DNA of 64,000 nt from Colias croceus (Eukaryota; Arthropoda; Insecta; Lepidoptera; Pieridae). The notes beneath the pieces were generated by a model, which was not told where the DNA came from, searched no databases, and saw only the letters and a program-made list of their open reading frames with translations. The first letter of the stretch is position 1. The number at the start of each line of letters is the position of its first letter. Of this stretch, positions 55,930 to 64,000 are shown piece by piece. The translations under genes were made by a program, and so were the position numbers. The DNA is taken from assembly GCF_905220415.1 (NCBI RefSeq), contig NC_059553.1, positions 7,712,501 to 7,776,500 of the forward strand, in the 5' to 3' direction.

Positions 55930-57060
55930 AAAAATTGCTCCTTAAATGCTCCATCAGAATCTGTAATTGCTCCACTTCTATAATTATTAGTTTATTTATA
56001 ATTAATTTAAAAAAAAATCCAAATACTGAAAACTTGATTTCCCTATAGAATGAAAAATATACACTTTTCATAAAAAATTTTTTTGCAAAAAAATTGCTCC
56101 TTAAATGCTCCATCAGAATCAGTAATTGCTCCACTTCTATAATTATTAGTTTATTTATAATTAATTTTTAAAAAAATCCAAATACTGAAAACTTGATTTC
56201 CCTATAGAATGAAAAATATTCACTTTTCATAAAAAAATTTTTTGCAAAAAAATTGCTCCTTCAATGCTCCATCAGAATCAGTAATTGCTCCACTTCTATA
56301 ATTATTAGTTTATTTATAATTAATTAAAAAAAAATCCAAATACTGAAAACTTGATTTCCCTATAGAATGAAAAATATTCACTTTTCATAAAAAATTTTTT
56401 TGCAAAAAAATTGCTCCTTCAATGCTCCATCAGAATCAGTAATTGCTCCACTTCTATAATTATTAGTTTATTTATAATTAATTTTTAAAAAAATCCAAAT
56501 ACTGAAAACTTGATTTCCCTATAGAATGAAAAATATTCACTTTTCATAAAAAATTTTTTTGCAAAAAAATTGCTCCTTAAATGCTCCAACAGAATCAGTA
56601 ATTGCTCCACTTCTATAATTATTAGTTTATTTATAATTAATTTAAAAAAAAATCCAAATACTGAAAACTTGATTTCCCTATAGAATGAAAAATATTCACT
56701 TTTCATAAAAAATTTTTTTTCAAAAAAATTGCTCCTTAAATGCTCCATCAGAATCAGTAATTGCTCCACTTCTATAATTATTAGTTTATTTATAATTAAT
56801 TTTTAAAAAAATCCAAATACTGAAAACTTGATTTCCCTATAGAATGAAAAATATTCACTTTTCATAAAAAATTTTTTTGCAAAAAAATTGCTCCTTAAAT
56901 GCTCCAACAGAATCAGTAATTGCTCCACTTCTATAATTATTAGTTTATTTATAATTAATTTTTAAAAAAATCCAAATACTGAAAACTTGATTTCCCTATA
57001 GAATGAAAAATATTCACTTTTCATAAAAAATTTTTTTGCAAAAAAATTGCTCCCGATTTG
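55930..57060. repeat. Seven-copy 158-bp tandem array in the left arm
   Basis: TTGCTCCTTAAATGCTCCAT-type landmarks recur every 158-160 bp (about 55934, 56094, 56253, 56411, 56569, 56728, 56887), ending at TTGCTCCCGATTTGC near 57045. One inverted copy lies in the opposite arm at 59757-59930. Differences between units are few (TTAAATG versus TTCAATG, CATCAGA versus CAACAGA), pointing to recent expansion. Confidence 0.9.
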
Positions 57061-57262
57061 CTCTATCAATTACAAAAAAAATTATTTAATTTTGATAATT
57101 TTTACAATAATTAACTGAAAAACTATGTTTGCATAGTAAACTACTGCGCTGTGACGTCATCAATTATTGTCGTTGCGACGCATAAGGGCCATATTTACAT
57201 GTATCAGCACTGCAGCGATATGTATAGACCTTAATGTTTATGTTTTCTTATTTATATTATTC

Positions 57263-57330
57263 ACTAGATTTCCGCCCGCGGCTTCGCCCGCGTTTTCAAA
57301 GGAAAACCCGCATAGGTAGTTCCCGCTAAC
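57263..57330 (-). mobile_element. Truncated Helitron 3' end (B family), left arm
   Basis: CTAG at 57263-57266 (minus-strand end) with GATTTCCGCCCGCGGCTTCG, cut off after about 68 bp. The mirror copy in the right arm is the end of 59336-59543. Confidence 0.65.
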
Positions 57331-57734
57331 GCAAACGATAGCAACTTGACACCGAAAGATGAAACAAACGACTGAAACACAAATTAATTGATAATTACTT
57401 GAAGTTTTAATAATACGAATAAACGTACGAGTTTAGGGATGGGTAGGGAAATGTTTATAAGAATACCTATAATAAGAATGATTTAAATAGGTACATAATA
57501 ATATCTGTTCCTTGAAATTTTGCTAGATGAAAACTCAATAATTAAAATATGGCGCCTAGACATTCTTAGAGTTAGAGTATAATTAATAGCAACATAAGGT
57601 AAGTACTAAGTATTAAATAATAATATTATTATTCCCAGCATTAAACTTATTAATGTCATTTTAAGGTAATTAATCATATTAAATAGTTGCTCTTTTAAAA
57701 TCATGTCAATATTACATATTCTGTAACTTATATC

Positions 57735-58190
57735 TAACTTCATAATATATCATTTTCATCTTCCATATATTCCTTAATGCTATAATAGGCTCTCTGAAGT
57801 AATATATTTTTTACATGAGTTTTACCTGAATTTAGCACTACCAAACTCTTTAATACAATGTGGAATTCTGTTGTAAAAGCGTATACCTAGACCCATAAAT
57901 GAATTTTTAACTTTGGCTAACCGGTAAAATGGCATTTCAATTTTATTTCTGTTCCTTGTGCCATAACAGTGTTTATCTCCTACTCTTGTGTGTAAGTCGG
58001 CGTTTTTGTGTACATGCAAAATATTATGTGATGGTACAGTAAGGATACCAGTATTCTTAAAGAGATCTCTTAGCGAGTCCCGAGCACGTAAATTATATAT
58101 AGAGCGAATGGCTCTTTTCTGTAAGATAAATATAGTTTCTATATCTGCTGCCCTGCCCCATAGTAGAATTCCATAGGACATAATACTTTT
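57735..58190 (-). pseudogene. LINE reverse-transcriptase C-terminal remnant
   Basis: A 119-codon frame (57822-58181) begins MSYGILLWGRAADIETIFIL and continues KRAIRSIYNLRARDSLRDLF, the C-terminal region of a non-LTR ORF2. One frame over, VKNILLQRAYYSIKEYMEDE completes the protein to a stop near 57745, so there is a frameshift. The catalytic palm is absent. Confidence 0.75.
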
Positions 58191-58259
58191 TATACACCAT
58201 TACAATTAATCTAATATTGATTGTGTTCATTGGTTACATTTTTAAAATCTTCGTGTTTT

Positions 58260-58385
58260 ATAAATTTATAAAGAATAGAAAAAATTCGATCACGAGGCGG
58301 GACTCGAACCCGCATAATTTCGTGATCGAATGTTTATATTCTTTATATTTATAAATTTATATTTATAAAGCCAAAAATATCAAAT
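58260..58385. repeat. Hairpin containing a tRNA T-arm-like sequence
   Basis: On the minus strand GCGGGTTCGAGTCCCGCC matches a pol III B box/T arm, and flanking TTCGATCACGA and TCGTGATCGAA make a stem around it. Adjacent TATAAATTTATAAAGAATAG recurs at 35990-36015. No acceptor stem or D arm was found, so it is not a tRNA gene; a SINE or tRNA-derived fragment is likelier. Confidence 0.45.
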
Positions 58386-58426
58386 TCAATCTTCGTGTTT
58401 TGTGAATTATTTAATAAATCATTTAC

Positions 58427-58575
58427 GTGATTCTTTTTTTGTTCGATGCGGGATGGTGTCGAATTGGTCCCATAAAAATTTTATTAGGATAGGCCCAGTA
58501 TTTTATTTTATGAGCATTTTTGTCTGTATTTGTAAATGTTGCAAGTGCAAGTTTGAAGTCGGTTGTTTTTAACGC
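58427..58575 (-). mobile_element. Truncated AACCGACTTC-family element
   Basis: Reverse complement AACCGACTTCAAACTTGCAC and GTCCCATAAAAATTTTATTA match 38494-38710; the other terminus is lost. Confidence 0.6.
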
Positions 58576-59149
58576 AGTTATGTCTTGTATGTAAAACCTT
58601 TTGTCAAAAATAAAATTCTTTATAATTAGCACATATTTTATTATTTATACTCTAGTGAAAAATTTTCAGGTGCTTATATAAAAGTAGGGCTCAATTTTTT
58701 CGCGAACCCTACTTCTAAATAATTACCACTCTTCAATAATTTAAAACTCCTTGACTGAATCCCTTCACACCCTAAAATAAAAAGTGCCTATTAATTTTTC
58801 TTATAGTAAACAGAAATTCAAATTCAATTATAAAAATACTTATTACCGATTTAATACTTTGATGATAATTGATAGTAGAAATATTTATTACTAACCTTGA
58901 TATTGTTGTGGACATGATGAAATGTCTCCATATTATGTTATATGTAATATATACGATGGTATACAAAAATTATTATCATTCGAACCTGCAATCCTAACTT
59001 GAAGACTCAATAAAACAAAAATTATAATTATTTCTTGTTATTCTTATCATCAGAACCCTTTAGTTTCTGTGATCTGTGATCAGAACCAAATAATTACATG
59101 ATAATAATTAATAACCTTATAAGTAATACCATCCTACTAATCTATACTT

Positions 59150-59328
59150 CTATACTAATATTATAAAGAGGAAAGGTTTGTATGTATGTATGTATGGTTT
59201 TCACGCATAAACTACTATACCGATTTTGATGAAATTTGGCACAGACAATCTTTAGACCCTGAGAAAGAACATAGGCTACCTTTTATTGCGAAATATGTAC
59301 CACGGGCGAAGCCGGGGCGGACCGCTAG
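59150..59328 (+). mobile_element. Short Helitron-like element (E family)
   Basis: It carries CTACTATACCGATTTTGATG and GAACATAGGCTACCTTTTAT and ends CACGGGCGAAGCCGGGGCGG-ACCGCTAG. It abuts the next Helitron with about 7 bp between. Confidence 0.65.
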
Positions 59329-59335
59329 TAATATA

Positions 59336-59543
59336 ATAAATGCGAAAGTTTGTGAGGATGTGTGTGTGTTTGTTACTCATTCACGCAAATACTACTGAAC
59401 CGATTACAATGAAATTTAGCACACATATAGACCGTAACTTGGATTGACACATAGGATAGGTTTTATCCTGGTAATCCCACTGGAACGGGAACTATGCGGG
59501 TTTTCCTATGAAAACGCGGGCGAAGCCGCGGGCGGAAATCTAG
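59336..59543 (+). mobile_element. Helitron-like element (B family), right arm
   Basis: AATAAATGCGAAAGTTTGTG to GCGGGCGAAGCCGCGGGCGG then AAATCTAG|T. Its 3' end is the inner edge of the right arm of the 4.1-kb element. Confidence 0.65.
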
Positions 59544-59986
59544 TGAATAATATAAATAAGAAAACATAAACATTAAGGTCTATACATATCGCTGCAGTGC
59601 TGATACATGTAAATATGGCCCTTATGCGTCGCAACGACAATAATTGATGACTTCACAGCGCAGTAGTTTACTATGCAAACATAGTTTTTCAGTTAATTAT
59701 TGTAAAAATTAACAAAATTAAATAATTTTTTTTGTTAATTGATAGAGCAAATCGGGAGCAATTTTTTTGCAAAAAAATTTTTTATGAAAAGTGAATATTT
59801 TTCATTCTATAGGGAAATCAAGTTTTCAGTATTTGGATTTTTTTAAAAATTAATTATAAATAAACTAATAATTATAGAAGTGGAGCAATTACTGATTCTG
59901 ATGGAGCATTTAAGGAGCAATTTTTTGAGATATTAATAATAATAAAAAAAAAACTTTCCGCGCTAACTTCCTTCCGGTGTTATTAA

Positions 59987-61443
59987 CACATAATTCAATA
60001 TTCAATCAAGAATAATTTTATTTACTAGTCGACACTTATGATAAAATGACTTTAATTGATAATTAATGAATGTTTCATGTCATATTCGATGACTTCCTTT
60101 TCCTTTTGCATTATGAAAATAGTTTTTTTATCAAATAATTTGATAGCTTTGATATAAACATGTTCTGATTACATAATAGTAGATACTCATAATCGAAAGA
60201 AATACACGAATATCGGTAAATCATCTCACACATAGCTTACGTTTAGATAGAAAGTTGACGGCAAATAAATAAATAATTAATAATCAGAAAATATATTCAA
60301 CAAATCAATCAATTCCTATGATTTATAACATATTCATGTTTTACTCATTTGTTTTATTGGTCAATAATGTATAAGAAATATTTACTCATGTTATTTTCAT
60401 CGTAAATTATATAAACAACTTTCTCAGTTGTTTTATGATCGATTTCACACAATTTTAATCTTCAAACCTAAAAAGCCATTAGTACAACAAATAAAAATAA
60501 GACCTAATAACACCTAAAATCCATTAATTAGTACCTATCTTATAAATCTTAGATAGTTATTTCTATTTTGTGAAAAAAATTTCAAACAGTTGTGTGCGAA
60601 ATACCTATGAACTTAAATTTTCATAGATTAGGTATCTGTAGTATTATATTATTTTCTGTGGTTGGTAGGTACATATACGTAGTTGTTGTTCAACATCGTA
60701 TAGCGTGTCGTAAATCGGTGCTTATTTTTATATTTTATTTTTTTACTGACCTACTCATAGCTGATATGATTTTATAGCCAATTAAAAATAATAAAACGAT
60801 TTACATTTTAAGTAAAAGCTAGTCAGCTTTGGAATATTAAGTATATTTCTCGTAATCTAAATTAGTATAAAAATATCTATACTTTCACAATAATAAAATG
60901 TTGCAAATTTTGAATACACGGAGAAAGTGCAAACTAATAAAGTCCAGCATTAGCTTTTAATCATATTTTTATATCAAAAATAAACCTTGTAAACGATCGT
61001 TTTATGCTTTTTTGAATAATTTTATTTATATAAAAAAACAAGTTTAGGGATATAATATTTTAAATTATAAGCAAGTTTCGACATAAATAAATTTGTTATA
61101 TCATTTGAGTTAAACATAATTTAAATCAGCGGAAGACCCAAATTGATCGACAACAAAAAAGCGATAAATTTCTCACTATTCGCATGTTACCGCCAAAAAC
61201 AAATTAATGTACATCTTGATATAATCGGAATGTCTCATCTGTTAGCATGACCGTGCGGAATCTGCGTCTGGTGAAACTCGGGCTTGAAAGTAAAAACTTG
61301 ATGTGTCGCTGTCGACAGTAAGCTGGTAATCAATATATATTTATTACAAAGAGAACAAAAGACTATTGTACTAAAAAATCTGCAGTAGCTTTGCATAATG
61401 CCGCCACTTTTTTGCATCGGTACAAATGTAGGTACCTAGTAAT
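59987..61443. other. Gene-free AT-rich stretch
   Basis: Nothing recognised on either strand. Confidence 0.4.
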
Positions 61444-61457
61444 ATACCTACATAACC

Positions 61458-61623
61458 TTTTTTTTTTTTTTTTTTTTAGTGGGGAAATCTTCCAAAGATA
61501 CCCACTGCCCCCGGGGAAGGAGCCGTGGGTTATGTCGGATTCCTACCGACTAAAACCCCACTGTGTTCCGTCGAGCCGCTTTAATGATGGGGCCGCGGGT
61601 ATTGGTTGGAATTCTTCCGCGAC
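61458..61623 (-). mobile_element. 5'-truncated poly(A) retroposon with 14-bp target duplication
   Basis: A T-run of about 21 (poly(A) on the minus strand) is followed by the marker CCACTGCCCCCGGGGAAGGA and ends TTGGAATTCTTCCGCGAC. ATACCTACATAACC is repeated on both sides (61444-61457, 61624-61637). Noncoding; probably the 3' end of a LINE or its SINE partner. Confidence 0.75.
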
Positions 61624-61630
61624 ATACCTA

Positions 61631-61700
61631 CATAACCTAGTAATACCTATGCGGTCTACATTATTCATAACCTAGTAATACCTATGCGGTCTACATTATT
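61631..61700. repeat. 35-bp perfect tandem duplication
   Basis: CATAACCTAGTAATACCTAT... (35 bp) at 61631-61665 is repeated exactly at 61666-61700, overlapping the right target duplication of the retroposon. Confidence 0.85.
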
Positions 61701-62089
61701 TCTGAGAACAAAAATATTAGAACAATTCTAAATAATTGTGCGCAATGAACGTCGAATTCAAGAAAATGTAGAGGTCTTATCTAAGCCAGAACGCAATCAG
61801 CTAAATGGTTTTAAACAGGTGGTCCTTGGAACTGGTTTTGTGTTTACACGGTAAACAACCGTGCTCCCTGTAAAGATCAGACCATAATATATTGTGAGTG
61901 CCTATTCCTCTTATTTCGTTTTCATTCAAACGATTTACTTTTGTTAGGTAGAGAATGCGCTAAATTTACGTTTATTTATATAGATATTGAATTCCTTTTT
62001 GACTGACGTTTTAAAATACCTTAAAATTTAGATAAATGCGATGCATCGTTTACCCATGTGGTATAGCAGTACTAGCAGTAGCAGTCTAA

Positions 62090-62185
62090 AAAAACCCCAT
62101 TTAAATCTGTTGCGTAATTTTAAACATCTAAGCATACAGACATACAGACGACGCAAAGCGACTTTTTTATACCATGTGAATTTTT
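62090..62185 (-). mobile_element. Decayed Helitron fragment (D family)
   Basis: AATCTGTTGCGTAATTTTAA and CAAAGCGACTTTTTTATACC resemble the D family body. Neither end is preserved. Confidence 0.4.
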
Positions 62186-62379
62186 AAAATTAGTTTCTAC
62201 TCGTAGGTTAGACTACCTCTAAACTTACCTTATTTACTTTAAGTATGTACTTACTTGCAAAAAATATGTACAAAATGTAGAAACATTAATTTGTATAACT
62301 TAGATTATATTGATAGATGTAAACCAATACTTTATAAGCCCTAAAATTAATATTATTTAACAAACCCTACTCTTTCCAG

Positions 62380-62563
62380 GGTACAACACTAATGTGTGTG
62401 GTCCGAGAATGCGTGAGGAGGAGCTGGAGGTGGCCCTCAAGGTGGTCATAGTGGGCGATGGGGGTGTCGGCAAGTCCAGCATGATACAACGGTACTGCCG
62501 CGGCACCTTCACCAGGGATTACAAGAAGACGATAGGAGTGGACTTTCTGGAACGACAGATTGA
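62380..62563 (+). CDS. Rab23: Rab23 first coding exon (gene continues past the window)
   Basis: After a CTTTCCAG acceptor, a 29-bp 5'UTR leads to ATG at 62409. Fifty-one codons plus two bases run to a GTAAGG donor after 62563. The peptide begins MREEELEVALKVVIVGDGGV and holds the G1/P-loop GDGGVGKS (residues 16-23) and the switch-I/effector segment DYKKTIGVDFLERQI (37-51) that is characteristic of Rab23. Rab23 is a small GTPase in ciliary trafficking and planar polarity and a negative regulator of Hedgehog signalling in mammals. The upstream sequence is open in frame, so an N-terminal extension from another exon cannot be excluded, but the ATG at the family's usual start is preferred. G3-G5 motifs must lie beyond 64000. 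Confidence 0.9.
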
Positions 62564-62644
62564 GTAAGGTTTACTTTTATTCGCTTTTGTTTCGTTTATT
62601 TGATTCACGTAGCACATTACGTTTTGAATTCCTTTGAATAATTT

Positions 62645-62933
62645 CTGATGAAGAAGGTCTTGTCACTGAATTGTGAGCAATGCGGTGTTCCAGAGGACCT
62701 GCATGTATTGATGGAATGTTCCCGTAATGCAGCCTACCGATTATCCGAGTGTAGCAACAAATTAAAAACGTTTGCTGACATTAACATTATTTTATCTAAC
62801 CCCCATGCGAAATATCTATACATATAATAAATCTGTAGAAGGGTCAATTCTCTACATTGAAAATATTGAAAAAATAAATACCAGGGGGTGTTACTGGATC
62901 GATACCAAACCCAAATATGTGATTAAAAAAATT

Positions 62934-62966
<33 letters not shown>

Positions 62967-63484
62967 ATGTGAAGGCATCACGTGAAAACTAGCGGTTCGA
63001 TTTCGATGAAACTTGGTATAATTATACCTTATTATCCTGGGCGTAAAATAGGATACTTTTTATCCTGGAAAAATACGTAGAAAAAAAATAATCTTAATTT
63101 TTCAGTTTTATCCATAGACGTTGTTCCGTAGAACCGCGAACACACGTTGCGTATTATTATAGGCCTAGCCGTATTTGGGAATTGGGTCCAATAGATATTT
63201 ATAAGATTTTATTGTCAGAGGTACCTACTCAAAATGGAGAAATAAACCATCCACGCGAAGACCGACATCCGCGCGGACGGAGTCGCGGGCGGAAGCTAGT
63301 ATAAAATAAGGTTCATCAAATTATATAAAATAAGGTTCGCCTCGGATCAGTCTCCTTAAATTTGTAGCTAGATATAATTATTAAATTACTGAATTTATGT
63401 ATTAGCGTGTAAAATAGTTATGTATAAGTATGTGTGTATCTGAGCGACATGTTCATATTGTGATTAAATAAAGATATAAAAAAG
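62645..63484 (+). pseudogene. LINE 3' end, split by a Helitron
   Basis: One frame reads KKVLSLNCEQCGVPEDLHVL then MECSRNAAYRLSECSNKLK. C-x2-C-x6-H-x4-C is the zinc knuckle near the ORF2 C-terminus of I/R1/Jockey-type LINEs. The frame is broken by the Helitron at 62815-63299; beyond it lies a 3'UTR-like segment ending AATAAAGATATAAAAAAGA near 63484. It lies in the intron after the first Rab23 coding exon. Confidence 0.65.
62815..63299 (+). mobile_element. Full-length LEP1-like Helitron
   Basis: 5' TCTATACATATAATAAATCT after host A, 3' GAGTCGCGGGCGGAAGCTAG before host T. It has an expanded (CTGT)n run near 62937 relative to 33804. Inserted into the LINE remnant. Confidence 0.8.
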
Positions 63485-64000
63485 ACGAATTTTTCATTCT
63501 CGGACGTATTATAAAAAGTAAAAAAAAGACTTTCACAAAATAAATTAAAAGAAACACCGTTTCTAATTAATAATTAAAATTAATAAATATTGTAATAATT
63601 CACTTGTCTCAGAATGTATTTAACAATAATGAAAACAAAAAAAAACTTGAATAACATTTTAAATTATTATTTCTTAAATATCCAGATAATTAACATCTCT
63701 TTGATTACATATTCAGTTTTTACTTTTAACGCATTAAATAAGTTTCTATATTTTCCTTATATTTTTAATCAGAGTAAAAATGCATTATTTACTTCTCAAT
63801 ATTCAACTATTCTATAAATTCTACAAAAACACCCTCTAAAAAACCTGTATAAAAAGCGGAACATTGCCAATTTACGAACATGTGAAAGCCCAATGTTTGC
63901 GGTAAATTTCGAGAAACGGGTAAAATCACATCTCACGACACTTCATGATAATATTTTCTTTGGTGATGAGTAATTTGACCTCAATTGCTTATTGATATTT
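63485..64000. other. Rab23 intron, nothing recognised
   Basis: AT-rich DNA with no exon, RNA gene or transposon terminus that I can support. Confidence 0.4.

Larger units (their letters stand above)
55876..59979. mobile_element. 4.1-kb TIR element with 7-bp target duplication and nested insertions
   Basis: CACCGGAAGGAAGTTAGCGC at the left is mirrored by GCGCTAACTTCCTTCCGGTG at the right, and TTATTAA flanks both (55869-55875, 59980-59986). The inverted similarity runs inward through a 158-bp unit (seven copies left, one right), a shared segment (ACTATGTTTGCATAGTAAAC, GTCGTTGCGACGCATAAGGG) and a B-family Helitron 3' end in both arms. Between the arms lie a LINE fragment, a tRNA-like hairpin, an AACCGACTTC-repeat fragment and a second Helitron. 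No transposase seen; non-autonomous. CACCGG ends with a 7-bp AT-rich duplication do not match a superfamily I can name with confidence. Confidence 0.75.

Noticed and set aside
55919..56769. Repeated MEQLLILMEHLRSNFF frames
   Set aside because: A 158-bp tandem unit is translated repeatedly; the length is not a fixed multiple of three and there is no start context or family.
58291..58318. tRNA gene
   Set aside because: Only a T-arm-like segment is present; no acceptor stem, D arm or anticodon arm.

Overview
The window is AT-rich eukaryotic nuclear DNA from an insect, almost certainly a butterfly or moth (Lepidoptera). The evidence is small phase-consistent exons in large introns, many short Helitron-like elements whose 3' ends carry a GC-rich hairpin followed by CTAG (the LEP1 type typical of Lepidoptera), and other repeats common in lepidopteran genomes (the GGTTCCGTACC family, the AACCGACTTC inverted-repeat family and (AAAT)n-tailed LINEs). 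The species cannot be named from the sequence.

Genes, left to right. (1) 76-208, minus: the first coding exon of a Ser/Pro/Arg-rich protein, probably MCM4, behind a perfect palindromic E2F-type site. (2) wech (dappled), plus: a B-box/coiled-coil/NHL protein encoded by one intact 779-codon exon (8855-11194), probably with a 5'UTR exon near 926-960. A perfect let-7 8-mer lies 4.1 kb beyond its stop codon. (3) 16407-18528, plus: a five-exon, 204-residue two-EF-hand protein that I cannot name. (4) 18995-23342, minus: an 11-exon, 743-residue DC-STAMP/RING membrane protein of the sneaky/DCST family of sperm fertilization proteins, convergent with (3). (5) 24792-34973, minus: Usp14, the proteasome-associated deubiquitinase, in 11 exons (495 residues). 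Two of its exons have tandem partial duplications. (6) 35717-36700, minus: a THAP-domain gene that looks frameshifted and is probably a pseudogene; another THAP remnant lies inside Usp14. (7) 62380-62563, plus: the first coding exon of Rab23, which continues beyond the window. A candidate 5'UTR exon for it lies near 39521-39652.

From about 37 kb to 62 kb there is no convincing protein-coding exon. The stretch is a repeat-rich accessory landscape: a 219-bp TA-flanked MITE, a 1.03-kb hAT-like element with a perfect 8-bp target duplication and two nested Helitrons, a 2.25-kb near-perfect palindrome whose arms carry about six and five copies of a 119-120-bp repeat, and a 4.1-kb TIR element with a 7-bp target duplication and a seven-copy 158-bp array in only one arm. 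Usp14 introns also hold an apparently intact miniature LTR element (TRIM) with equal-length 325-bp LTRs and a 4-bp target duplication, a 5'-truncated LINE and several MITEs.

The genes do not form one pathway. The window mixes housekeeping and developmental genes (replication licensing, ubiquitin recycling, Rab trafficking/Hedgehog signalling, integrin adhesion/let-7 biology) with a probable sperm gene. Exon models were assembled by eye from splice signals, reading phase and family resemblance. The total coding lengths of the three full multi-exon models are divisible by three.
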